A DNA stretch of 64,000 nt from Arenicola marina (Eukaryota > Annelida > Polychaeta > Arenicolidae), in the NCBI GenBank assembly GCA_964019135.1, contig OZ025256.1, positions 39,652,035-39,716,034 of the forward strand. The letters are read 5' to 3'. Below the pieces are notes generated by a model. The model was not told where the DNA came from. It worked only from the letters and a program-made list of their open reading frames with translations, and did not search any database. Shown here in pieces: positions 21,176 to 31,696 of this stretch (the first letter of the stretch is position 1; the number at the start of each line of letters is the position of its first letter). The translations under genes and the position numbers were made by a program.

Positions 21176-21534
21176 GGTGGACTGCCGGTCTGTCACCCGG
21201 CCCCATTTAGACAGACTGACGGTCTGTCACCCGGCCCCATTTAGACAGACTGACGGTCTGTCACCCGGCCCCATTTAGACAGACTGCCAGTCTGTCACCC
21301 GGCCCCATTTATACAGACTGCCGGTCTGTCACCCGGCCCCATTTAGACAGACTGCCGGTCTGTCACCCGGCCCCATTTAGACAGACTGACGGTCTGTCAC
21401 CCGGCCCCATTTAGACAGACTGACGGTCTGTCACCCGGCCCCATTTAGACAGACTGACGGTCTGTCACCCGGCCCCATTTAGACAGACTGACGGTCTGTC
21501 ACCCGGCCCCATTTAGACAGAGTGACAGACAGGT
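21176..21534. repeat. 34-bp minisatellite, about 10.5 copies
   Basis: Units contain CGGTCTGTCACCCGGCCCCA followed by TTTAGACAGACTGA and repeat every 34 bp with very few differences (TGACGG or TGCCGG). Each unit holds the short dyad CAGAC-N5-GTCTG, so single strands can fold into a hairpin per unit. High homogeneity points to recent expansion. Confidence 0.95.
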
Positions 21535-22422
21535 CTCTCACCTGCTGTAATAGAAAGGCAAATACATAAAAAATACCAAAACATATGCATGGCGTCGCTG
21601 AATGCATGTCTGAGTGGTCCTGATATGATAGATAAATCTGACAAGAAGCCCTCGGATTTCGTATGTCAAGATATATCAAGGCCCTTCTCACCAACTTAAG
21701 CAATCGGCGAGTACTGAACAGTCCTGCCATTGGTACGTTTCAGACGAACGGTGCATGCCATTTCCACCCAATGGACTAACCAAACCACATGTTCCAAGCT
21801 GCGAATATTGCGCCCTCTCTTTATACGCTGGTCGGCCGTTAAGTGAAATCAATCACCCGAGACTCCAGCCCCCCACATAATCCTAGATTGCCATAAACCA
21901 CAGAGAGTGTCAGAAACGTCGTCTCTAGGTGTCCACAGCGACGGCAGAGATACACGGGTGCTGTACATTGCTGGGACGACTGGAAGGTATCTTACAGATG
22001 TCATGGGGCTACTGCGGCCAGTGCAAATCATGCAAATGGCTGTCGTTATTAGCGTCAGTATGGGAGTATCCTCTACATTATGATCCACAGGAAGAAGGTA
22101 ATTACGTCACTGATTAATGCCCTGATTAAATCAAAATCGGTCTGATTGCATTATCAATTACGGGATGATATGCAGACGGCATTGGTGCGAGTGTGCGATG
22201 GGTTTATCGCCCTCTTCCTGGCCGAGACATGCGGCTAGGATAGGAGCTAATCCGTCTAGCACGATAAGCTGTCTAATATGCATTTCCTCGAAAAAACCTT
22301 AGTCAAACTTTGCTTTCGCAAATGCCCAGTCGCAGAGCGCGGGATGGGTTTATCCCGGACCTGGTGTCACAATGGGTCACAAAGGACCAAGTAAGTGCGA
22401 GAAGAAAACTATTAAGCGTTCA
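21535..22422. other. Low-copy DNA, no supported gene
   Basis: Mixed sequence with short open frames on both strands and no recognisable domain or repeat. Confidence 0.4.
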
Positions 22423-22427
22423 GTTCC

Positions 22428-22665
22428 CTGGGCTCGCGCTAGGACATTTTTTTCATTAGCCAATTTGGCTAATTCCGTGGAAAAACATTAGCCAATATTT
22501 GTTCGAGGATTTTCTGGTTCCACTTGTTGAAAAAAACATTAATAAAAATGTGTTTGTAGTTGAAATTTTATGTTCGCCATTTTGGCGAGTGTCCAGGAAG
22601 TTCTTATCGTCAAATCCCGAATTTTCTCGCCAAATGGCTATTGGCGAATGCTAACGCGAGCCCAG
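22428..22665. mobile_element. 238-bp MITE with 15-bp ends and GTTCC duplication
   Basis: The ends are CTGGGCTCGCGCTAG and CTAACGCGAGCCCAG, inverted with one mismatch. They are flanked by GTTCC at 22423-22427 and 22666-22670. The interior has further internal dyads (TTAGCCAATTTGGCTAA and a CGCCAAATGGCTATTGGCG block) and no coding content. The sharp ends and intact duplication show a plain cut-and-paste insertion. The superfamily is not determined. Confidence 0.85.
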
Positions 22666-23171
22666 GTTCCCAGAGGGTAATTCAGCGCTTTATTAGGTTA
22701 TTAATGGCTGAATATGCATTTCCCGACCAGTAAAGACATTTTCTCGCTGAAATATTTTATATGAACACGACATGACCTAGCTAAGGTGATTGCAACGTTA
22801 TTTCCACATTGTCCTATTTTTCGGGAGGAAGAGTTAAAAGTGAAAAAGTTTTGATGACATATATTAGTCCGCTTCGAATATTGCGTCAAGTGGACGTATA
22901 ATATTAAAACAACAATTAAATATTCTCATTAAATCTCATTCATAACGTTATGTTATCGACTTTTGTGAGAAAAGAATAATATGACAAGAAGCGTTTTTGT
23001 CAGTGAGACACATTCATTCGACAATTTACAAAAATGTGGACACGAGAACAATTTGCATCACAATTAAATCACTTTTGCCTTTGCGAACTAACGGTATCTT
23101 GTCGTGTGAGGAACCCTGGAGGCCTGTCACAAGATCTAATACCACACATAGACATCCACCACACCAGACAG

Positions 23172-24287
23172 TCAGTTACAATATGACGCACCGTAGCTAA
23201 TTTGATAAATTATACTCATTACCAATAATCCCAATGACGTGGTGGGACTATTGGCAAACCTTGCGGTACTGCTGCAGGAAGCCGCACGGCACGTGGCTCT
23301 GGACTGATCGGATTTGGAGCAATTGACGTCAGCATCATCCAATTCCGAGAAGTAATATCCGGCAATATCCCGGGGCTCCGCACACTGAGACCCTGGAAAC
23401 GCGATATTGTTGCCATGGTAACGTAAGAGTACCAGCGCGCAGTCGCATCTTAGCGGGTTTCCGGACAGATCGACGTAACTGAGAGTCCAAATCCAGAGGG
23501 ATATGCAAGGATTAATGGCGACTAGGCCGTTGTGGTCCAGCTTAAGCGTGCTTAAGCCTTGCCAATTGGTCACCCCAGGTTCGTTGTCAACCACGGCCGG
23601 CTCCAAGCCGCAAAAAGCCCGGTCGTCTATCAATAAAGGCGAGGCATTATCGCCCAGATCGAGGTACACCAAGGGAATGTCATAAAAGGCATAGGGCGGG
23701 ATGCGCTTTATACGGTTTTCTCGCAATATCAACTTGCGAAGGCCCAAGATTCGTCGAAAGGTCACTGATGGAATGTTTTCAAAGTCGTTGCCAGTTAAAT
23801 CCAACTCGAATAGCTTCGGTAGTCCGGCGAATGCGTCCGGCGCCAGCGTCTTTAGCTGGTTGTAGCGAAGTCTTAGATATGTCAATTGACGCATTGGAGC
23901 GAACATGCCCAACGGAATGGACGTCTGCGGATTGTGCGATAAATCCAAGGTATGCACCATTGATAATCCATAGAAGGCAGCGAGGTCGATATCCCTTATG
24001 TTATTCCTGCTGAGGTTTAACACGTGGACTCTAACACCGAGGAAGCTTTTTGCTGTTAGCGACCGGAGGAAATTCTCCGACAGGTCGAGTTCTTCCCACG
24101 ATTCTTTGAAAGTCAGGAAGTATGGGAGCCGGCCAAGACGCTGGTGGGCGCAGTAGATGAGGCTGTTGCCCTGGCAGTGGCAGGGCAGGATGACCGGACA
24201 GACCTCGGCCGTATCGATCAGACCGCCGTGGAGCAGAGAAATCAGATGTATCGCCGTCAGCACCCAGAAGTAATTGTTAACGTCCAT
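23172..24287 (-). CDS. Secreted or GPI-anchored leucine-rich-repeat protein
   Basis: This 371-residue protein is read in one exon. A hydrophobic signal peptide spans about residues 6-24. It is followed by an LRRNT cap (Cys 30, 36, 38, 46) and about eight to nine LRRs of the LxxLxLxxNxL type from residue 63, for example VHTLDLSHNP at 112 and LTYLRLRYNQLKTL at 135. An LRRCT cap follows (NPLRCDC at 277-283, then Cys 302 and 323). The C terminus is hydrophobic (about 351-365, SLGLLVMSIIYQI), short for a membrane span with no basic tail, so a GPI anchor or single span is likely. Sequons lie near 91, 214 and 322. Such proteins act outside the cell in adhesion or recognition; the ligand is unknown. 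The ATG has A at -3 and G at +4. An AG (GAAGCAG) 5 bp before the ATG could mark an upstream non-coding exon. Confidence 0.9.
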   Translation of the reverse strand: MDVNNYFWVLTAIHLISLLHGGLIDTAEVCPVILPCHCQGNSLIYCAHQRLGRLPYFLTFKESWEELDLSENFLRSLTAKSFLGVRVHVLNLSRNNIRDIDLAAFYGLSMVHTLDLSHNPQTSIPLGMFAPMRQLTYLRLRYNQLKTLAPDAFAGLPKLFELDLTGNDFENIPSVTFRRILGLRKLILRENRIKRIPPYAFYDIPLVYLDLGDNASPLLIDDRAFCGLEPAVVDNEPGVTNWQGLSTLKLDHNGLVAINPCISLWIWTLSYVDLSGNPLRCDCALVLLRYHGNNIAFPGSQCAEPRDIAGYYFSELDDADVNCSKSDQSRATCRAASCSSTARFANSPTTSLGLLVMSIIYQISYGASYCN

Positions 24288-24308
24288 CTTAGCTGCTTCG
24301 GTCGTCGT

Positions 24309-24868
24309 CTCAAGCCTCTGCCACGTGTTGTGACGTCACAAACCTCTGCCACGTGTTGTGACGTCACAAGCCTCTGCCACGTGTTGTGACGTCACAAGCC
24401 TCTGCCACGTAATTTTACGTCGCAAGCGTTTGCCACGCGTCGCTACGGCACAGGCCTCTGCCACGCGTTGTTACGTCACAAGCCTCTGCCACGTGTTGTG
24501 ACGTCACAAGCCTCTGCCACGTAATTTTACGTCGCAAGCGTTTGCCACGCGTCGCTACGGCACAGGCCTCTGCCACGCGTTGTTACGTCACAAGCCTCTG
24601 CCACGTGTTGTGACGTCACAAGCCTCTGCCACGTAATTTTACGTCGCAAGCGTTTGCCACGCGTCGCTACGGCACAGGCCTCTGCCACGTGTCGTTACGT
24701 CACAAGCCTTAGCCGTGTGTTGTTACGTCACAGGCCCCAGTGACGTGTTGTTACGTCACAATCCTCTGACACGCGTTGTTACGTGACAATCCTCTGACAC
24801 GCGTTGTTACGTCACAATCCTCTGACACGCGTTGTTACGTCACAAGCCTCTACCACACGTTGTTGCGG
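24309..24868. repeat. 28-bp array with E-box and CRE sites upstream of LRR gene
   Basis: Units start CCTCTGCCACGTG and continue TTGTGACGTCACAAG, repeating every 28 bp. Full CACGTG occurs about six times. Full TGACGTCA palindromes sit at 24331, 24359, 24387, 24499 and 24611, with TTACGTCA in most other units. A four-unit 112-bp higher-order repeat is evident from the TAATTTTACGTCG variant at 24409, 24521 and 24633. The array begins about 20 bp behind the LRR start codon, where promoter or 5' UTR is expected. CACGTG is the bHLH core and TGACGTCA the CREB/ATF core. Use as enhancer is an inference. Confidence 0.9.
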
Positions 24869-25200
24869 TAGATGTCCCGCGTGAGGTCATAGGCTCAGCC
24901 ACGTTTCGCCACGTCTAACCACGTCTCCACACGTAGCCTGCTCCTGGTCCACGCCTGCGCTGGTTCACCCACGTCTCAAGCCAAGCGTGCTCACGCCATA
25001 AGTCACGTGTGCTCACGCCCAAAACCACGTGTGTTCACGTCTCAAATCACGTGTTTTTACGTCTCAAACCACGTCAATCCACGTGTGTCCACGTCATAAG
25101 TCACGTATGTTCACGCCACGAACCACGTGTGTTTACGTCTCAAACCACGCCTCGAACCACCTGTGCTCACACCGTAAGTCACGTGTGGTCAGGTCTTCAG
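24869..25200. repeat. 22-bp degenerate array rich in CACGTG
   Basis: After a transition, units of the type CACGTGTGTTCACGTCTCAA repeat at about 22 bp from roughly 24985 to 25195, with CACGTG in six or more units and ACGTC in most. The sequence is clearly related to the 28-bp array (same CCACGTG and ACGTC elements with changed spacing), so both probably descend from one ancestor. Confidence 0.75.
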
Positions 25201-27470
25201 CATGACCTTGCCTCCTCACGTCTCACCACGTTTGCCCACGCCACCGCGCTCTCACCCCTCCTCACCTTGAGTCCGCCCTCACGCAACGACGCTCAAGGTA
25301 GTCACCTCTCTCTTCCATTATCGATCCAGCGTTTGACGCATGAAGAGGCATAAAGAAAAGCCACAGAGCGAGAGGGATAAAGACAGGGACAGAGAGAGTG
25401 AGAAACAAAAAAGAAGCAAAGTAACTAAAAAAAAAATATGTAAAGACGACAATTGCTGAACAAAAAAATCTCCCAGCAACAAATGTTAAGCCAAGTCACG
25501 TTTCGGGCAGCGAACTCGCCTTGTCGCCTCTCGCCTTGTTGCCATCGGGCCGCGCTGTTTTGTCAAATTCACAGACCTGCCAGCGTCGGGTAATTCCTCT
25601 TGAGTATCTCATAGCCAATTAGCCGCAATGGGTGTGGATGGCACATGGCGCACACCCTGGCGGTGTGATCCGTCTCGATCTATCACCGACTGAAGTGAGG
25701 CGAGAAGGACGTGAAGAGGCAGGGCCCCTCAGGCCCATGGGAGGGAAAACTGCCGCTGATATTTATTGCAGCGTGGCTGCCACAACGCCGGTGAGCTTTC
25801 TTGTATTCCTCACGTTCTGCCTCAGATCTGTGCTTTTTTGCTTTGCTAAGATGATGAATCACCCGATTGTTTCTTGTTGCATCTGCCGGATGTTTCGCCG
25901 TGGCGTAGACAGGCTATGCTGTGGTGGCGTGCCCGGCGGTGGTGGTGGTGGTGGTTCCACGGCACCGGTAGATATCGAGGGCCCAGTGAATGCGCTGTGT
26001 GCGAGCTATGCAGCCAAAAGGAAACGGAGATGCGATATTTCCGGCTTTGATGAATCACTTTGTTTTATGGGAGATGTCGCGATAATCCCGGGTTGACATC
26101 CGGGTGAGTCGGGACACGTGACAATGCACCGGCGCGGGGACCAACGCGGGCTGCCGGCACTGAACCCGCGGTAAACCATCTCCCACGTGTTCGTGATGCA
26201 ACGCACTTGTCGTGACAACGCAAACCACTTTCCACCACTCGCCTGATTCCAATAAATCCCGAGCGCCTCCCAATCCATCTATCCCTCCCCTCCCTCCCTC
26301 CCTCCCCCTCCCTCCCCTGCCAGACTCAACGGGGAGGCGCATTCATTTGCCCCCTGAGGAAGTCGGCGCGGGCACAAAAGTGAAACGACTTCCGTCTATC
26401 TATCTATCTGACCGCCGCGGGGCAGCACTGCAGGCGTCTACAGCGCCATCACGGTCTAAAGCCTGCGCGCCAACGTAAACCAAGCGGCGGCATCGTGGCA
26501 GCAAGCCGAAGCAATTGGCGGAGGCAGCGATACGATCTCCACTGTTCTTCTTCTTCTGCCGCGGGTTTTTATTTTACAGGCGGCTCCGGCCCCTGTAGCT
26601 GTATCGATGGATGGATGGTGAGCTGAGCTGAGCGGAGCTAGGGGGGCGCCGGAGGAGGACTTTAAAGCCACGGGCCACATTTGACGTCTTAGGCACCGCT
26701 ACAGCGAGGCTATTCACTGGGGACGGCGATAAAATCTCTACTGCTGCTCCTCCCCCACTGCTGGACAATATCCCCCCCCCCTCTAGCAGCAAGCCTCCCT
26801 CGCCCTGTAACCCCCTCCTCCCGTAGCAGCCAGCAGACCCTGGAAGGCCTGATAGCGCGCCCGCCCGCCCGCCCGCCGTTACCCCCGGGCCCTGCCCCCC
26901 CCCCCCACCATCTCTTCCCCTATCCCTTTCACCCGCGGCCAACAACCCACCCCCTTAAACTCCCACCCACGTCGCTCCCCTTTGCCCTGGCGCCCTTACT
27001 CTGCTGCCCGCACAATTGCGATGGTGGGTCACGTTAATTCGATCAAGGCCCGGTTTGGAAGATCTGCTAATAGCCCAATAAGTTTAGTATAATTATCCAA
27101 GGGCATCGCTGCGTGTCTGTGACTGCAGAACGCGAGTCTCCCCTCGCCCCCTGACCCCCCCCCCCCCCCCCTGTACCACCACCGCACCCCGTACTCCCAC
27201 CGCGAGAGCTCTCTGAAGCTGCAGCCGGAACCGGGGGGGATGTGTGGAGCGGGATGGGACGGGGGGAGCGATGGGGGTTGGGTGGGGGTGGAGCCGGAGG
27301 GGGCGTGGAGCTATAGGGGATGGTGAAGCAATGGGGCGTGGGGGTGGAATAGGAGGGGGACCGGGAGCAGAATTTACTGACCATGGTCGCTTGTTATTTC
27401 ATCAGCGACGAGGCCGCCTGCTGTAGAACAAGCTGGAGTCCGCACAGGCTGGAGCTGGTGATGGAGGGGC
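25201..27470. other. GC-rich, CpG-bearing DNA behind the LRR gene
   Basis: Composition rises sharply from about 25500 to 27400, with many CpGs, CCCT repeats (26285-26318), TCTA repeats (26396-26409) and C-runs (26895-26908, 27157-27172). Several open frames on both strands exist, but their products are low-complexity (Pro, Gly, Arg) and overlap, as expected from GC-rich non-coding DNA. It may be a CpG-island-like regulatory region for the LRR gene or another gene. No exon is supported. Confidence 0.4.
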
Positions 27471-27655
27471 TGTGTGGGTAGAGGGCAGGGTGGGGCGCGG
27501 GGGGTGGGCTGTGTAGGTAAAGGGCAGGGCGGGGGTGGGGGTGGGGGGTCTGTGTGGGTAGAGGGCAGGGTGGGGCGCGGGGGGTGGGCTGTGTAGGTAA
27601 AGGGCAGGGCGGGGGTGGGGGTGGGGGGTCTGTGTGGGTAGAGGGCAGGGTGCGG
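27471..27655. repeat. 80-bp repeat, about 2.3 copies
   Basis: TGTGTGGGTAGAGGGCAGGG recurs at 27471, 27551 and 27631. The units are G-rich and nearly identical. Confidence 0.9.
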
Positions 27656-27782
27656 GGGGGGACTTGGGGGGATATTGGGCGGTGGGGCGATCCACTTGGC
27701 CCACCCCTGGTCGGGGTGGACGATTGCCAATACGTACACTGATCAGGCTTCATGTCGCCCCGCAAAGTACATCTGGGCCAGC

Positions 27783-29344
27783 ACCACAGATACTTACACC
27801 AATACCACAGTGACCTACACCACACCACAGTGACCTACACCACACCACAGTGACCTACACCAATACCACAGTGACCTACACCACACCACAGTGACCTACA
27901 CCAATACCACAGTAGTCTACACCAATACCACAGTGACCTACACCAATACCACAGTGACCCACACCACACCACAGTGACCTACACCACACCACAGTGACCT
28001 GCACCAATACCACAGTAGTCTACACCAATACCACAGTGACCTACACCAATACCACAGTGACCTACACCACACCACAGTGACCTACACCAATACCACAGTG
28101 ACCTACACCACACCACAGTGACCTACACCAATACCACAGTAGTCTACACCAATACTACAGTGACCTACACCACACCACAGTGACCTACACCACACCACAG
28201 TGACCTGCACCAATACCACAGTAGTCTACACCAATACCACAGTGACCTACACCACACCACAGTGATCTACACCACACCACAGTGACCTACACCAATACCA
28301 CAGTAGTCTACACCAATACCACAGTGACCTACACCAATACCACAGTGACCTACACCACACCACAGTGATCTACACCACACCACAGTGACCTACACCACAC
28401 CACAGTGATCTACACCACACCACAGTGACCTACACCAATACCACAGTGACCTGCACCAATACCACAGTAGTCTACACCAATACCACAGTGACCTACACCA
28501 ATACCACAGTGACCTACACCACACCACAGTGACCTACACCAATACCACAGTAGTCTACACCAATACCACAGTGACCTACACCAATACCACAGTGACCTAC
28601 ACCACACCACAGTGACCTACACTAATACCACAGTGACCTACACCACACCACAGTGACCTACACCAATACCACAGTGACCTACACCACACCACAGTGACCT
28701 ACACCAATACCACAGTAGTCTACACCAATACCACAGTGACCTACACCAATACCACAGTGACCTACACCACACCACAGTGACCTACACCACACCACAGTGA
28801 CCTGCACCAATACCACAGTAGTCTACACCAATACCACAGTGACCTACACCAATACCACAGTGACCTACACCACACCACAGTGACCTACACCAATACCACA
28901 GTGACCTACACCACACCACAGTGACCTACACCAATACCACAGTAGTCTACACCAATACCACAGTGACCTACACCAATACCACAGTGGTCTACACAAATAA
29001 CACAGTGGTCTACACCAATACCACAGTTGTCTACACCAATACCACAGTGGTCTACACCAATACCACAGCGGTCTACACCAATATCACAGCGGTCTACACC
29101 AATAACACAGTGGTCTACACCAATACCACAGCGGTCAACACCAATACCACAGCGGTCTACACCAATACCACAGTGGTCTACACCAATACCACAGCGGTCT
29201 ACACCAATATCACAGCGGTCTACACCAATAACACAGTGGTCTACACCAATACCACAGCGGTCAACACCAATACCACAGCGGTCTACACCAATACCACAGT
29301 GGTCTACACCAATACCACAGTGGTCTACACCAATATCACCATTG
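27783..29344. repeat. Minisatellite of mixed 20- and 21-bp units, about 75 copies
   Basis: Two monomer types alternate irregularly: GACCTACACCACACCACAGT (20 bp) and the 21-bp form GACCTACACCAATACCACAG plus T. From about 28980 only 21-bp units remain, with GTGGTCTAC or GCGGTCTAC starts. This leaves a 156-codon open frame of YTNTTVV heptads that is a by-product of the 21-bp period. Most units carry TGACCT, the complement of the AGGTCA half-site. The array abuts the 38-bp array at its right end. Confidence 0.95.
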
Positions 29345-30700
29345 TTCCAGTAAGTCTTTGCCTATGTCACTGTGGTCCAATGTTCCAGTAAGTCGCTACC
29401 AATGCCACTGTTGTTCAATGCCCCAGTAAGTCGCTACCAATGCCACTGTGGTCCATCATCCCAGTAAGTCGCTACCAATGCCACTGTGGTCCATCATCCC
29501 ATAAGTCGCTACCAATGCCACTATGGTCTAATGTCCCAGTAAGTCGCTACAAATGCCACTGTGGTCTAATGCCCCAGTTAGTCGCTACCACTGCCACCGT
29601 GGTCCAATTCCCCAGTAAGTCGCTACCACTGCCACTGTGGTCCAATGCCCCAGAAGTCACTACCACTGCCACTGTGGTCCAATGCCCCAGTAAGTCGCTA
29701 CCATCTCTGTGTTCCAGTGCCCCAGCAAGTCGCTACCAATATCACTGCGGTCCAATGTCCCAATAAGTCGCTACCAAGGCCACTGTGTTCCAATGCCCCA
29801 CTAAGTCGCTACCAAGGCCACCGTGGTCCAATGCCCCAGTAAGTCGCTACCAATGTCACTGCGGTCCAGTGCCCTGGTACGTTGCTGCCAATGTCACTTG
29901 GGTCCAATGCCCCAGTAAGTCGCTACCAAGGCCACCGTGGTCCAGTGCCCCAGTACGTCGCTACCAATGTCACTGGGGTCCAATGCCCCAGTAAGTCGCT
30001 ACCAAGGCCACTGTGGTCCAGTGCCCCAGTAAGTCGCTACCAAGGCCACTGTGGTCCAATGCCCCAGTAAGTCGCTACCAATGTCACTGTGGTCCAATGC
30101 CCCAGTAAGTCGCTACCAAGGCCACTGTGGTCCAGTGCCCCAGTAAGTCGCTACCAATGCCACTATGGTCCAATGCCCCAGTAAGTCGCTACCAATGCCA
30201 CTGTGTTCCAATGCCCCAGTAAGTCGCTACCAAGGCCACTGTGGTCCAGTGCCCCAGTAAGTCGTTACCAAGGCCACCGTGGTCCAATGCCCCAGTAAGT
30301 CGTTACCAAGGACACTGTCGTCCAATGCCCCAGTAAGTCGCTACCAATGCCACTGTGTTCTAATGCCCCAGTAAGTTGCTACCAATGCCACTGCGGTCCA
30401 ATGCCCCAGGAGGTCGCTACCAATATCACTGCGGTCCAATGTCCCAATAAGTCGCTACCAATGCCACTGCGGTCCAATGCCCCAGTAAGTTGCTACCAAT
30501 GCCACTGCGGTCCAATGCCCCAGTAAGTTGCTACCAATGCCACTGCGGTCCAATGCCCCAGTAAGTCGCTACCAATGCCACTGCGGTCCAATGCCCCAGT
30601 AAGTCGCTACCAAGGCCACTGTGATCCAATGCCCCAGTAAGTCGCTACCAATGTCACTGTAGTCCAATATCCCAGTAAGTCGCTACCAATGTCACTGCCC
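29345..30700. repeat. 38-bp minisatellite, about 35 copies
   Basis: Units read CCAGTAAGTCGCTACCAATG followed by CCACTGTGGTCCAATGCC, 38 bp. Nearly every unit contains A|GTAAGT, which matches six bases of the intronic side of the splice-donor consensus. Variants include AAGGCCAC and AATGTCAC. The CACTGTGGTCC part resembles CACAGTGGTCTAC in the neighbouring array, suggesting one was derived from the other at the junction. Confidence 0.95.
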
Positions 30701-30815
30701 AGGCGGTTTAATTCAACCGACTTTGTAGTTTATCGACCGGCGGTGAGTGATCCCTCCAGATTAGTCCACCTCACAAAAGGGATTAAAGATTAATCCGCTG
30801 CTTAATGCGGCTCAC
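30701..30815. other. Short unique spacer
   Basis: About 115 bp between the 38-bp array and block C. No feature was recognised. Confidence 0.4.
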
Positions 30816-31302
30816 CGTGAGTCGGGCCAGATTGAAATGTACACGGATCCCCGGCGGCCACCTTCCGAGTACCGACGCCGGCGCCTCGGGCCCATGGCAA
30901 CCACAGTGGGCCTCCACCGATCCGCCACCCTCCCACCCGCTTCCCGCCTCGGGCTCGCAATCGCCTTGTGGCCATAAAGGCAAGGATTACTGACATTGTA
31001 CCGAATTAGCGGGATGTTGTGAGGCAATCTCAAGGGGACCACGACGCACAAATCACTGCTCAATTAGTTGCTCTGCAATGGCCCCCGCCGGCCACGTGCT
31101 TTCACCTGAAGCAGTCTCCCCACAGAGGTCGCGTCAATGGCTTCTTATCACATTACCAAACTTCAGTCACCAGCCCTGGTATCAATTTGCTCGATGGTCT
31201 GTTCATCGGAATGGAGCGAACTGCCATCAGGACGACGGAATGGCCATCCGCCTTGTTTTCGAATGTCGCGGCAGTTCATGGTGCGGCTCCGTGATATAAA
31301 TG

Positions 31303-31561
31303 GGGCCGCCCCGATAGCTCAGTGGGCTAGAGCGATCGCCTCGAGTGCTCTGGCCACCTGAAAGCTTAACGGCACGTGGATCGATGGTTCGGGCCCCGCT
31401 GTGGCCATGTCTGTGTGGTCGAGGATAAAGATCCCATGTCCTTCTTCGCAAAGAGTAGGGGGTTACCCCCGGGGACATGGCTCAACTCTCCGTTCCTTCC
31501 GCCATTGACACACTATGACCAAACGTGGTTAAAGCAACCTGAATATACAACCAACCAACCC
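31303..31561 (+). mobile_element. tRNA-derived SINE-1, full length
   Basis: The SINE is flanked by TGATATAAATG on both sides (31292-31302 and 31562-31572). The head has an A box, TAGCTCAGTGGG (31315-31326), and a B box, GGTTCGGGCCC (31386-31396), with an insertion between them. The body carries GGGGACATGGCTC, and the 3' end is an AACCAACCAACC tail. Intact flanking repeats and close resemblance to the copy at 59076-59331 suggest a fairly recent family. The head is tRNA-like but not a working tRNA gene, since the arms do not close. Confidence 0.92.
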
Positions 31562-31696
31562 TGATATAAATGCAGGACTTCGGAGGCGTAACTATTGGTG
31601 GGCGCAAAAATTTATTTGGATAATGCTTATCTGTATTGCGAGATGTCCCAAAAGCGATCTGCAGTGCCATGTGGTATCAGTCTTCTATTCCAAGCG

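Noticed and set aside
24309-25200. Coding frame on the plus strand of the CACGTG arrays
   Set aside because: The frame is a product of the repeat and ends where the unit changes.
25632-27828. Several open frames of 90-150 codons in the GC-rich region
   Set aside because: They overlap on both strands, are dominated by Pro, Gly and Arg from GC-rich simple sequence, and contain no domain or supported splice site.
28921-29391. 156-codon YTNTTVV repeat frame as a protein
   Set aside because: It is open only because these units are 21 bp. The frame is lost where 20-bp units occur, and no other coding signal exists.
29345-30700. CRISPR-like array
   Set aside because: Units are contiguous with no unique spacers, and the surroundings are clearly eukaryotic. 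The same applies to the 28-, 34-, 44- and 60-bp arrays.
31303-31400. tRNA gene
   Set aside because: A and B boxes are present, but the arms cannot pair as in a tRNA, an insertion separates the boxes, and the sequence continues into a SINE body with flanking target duplications.
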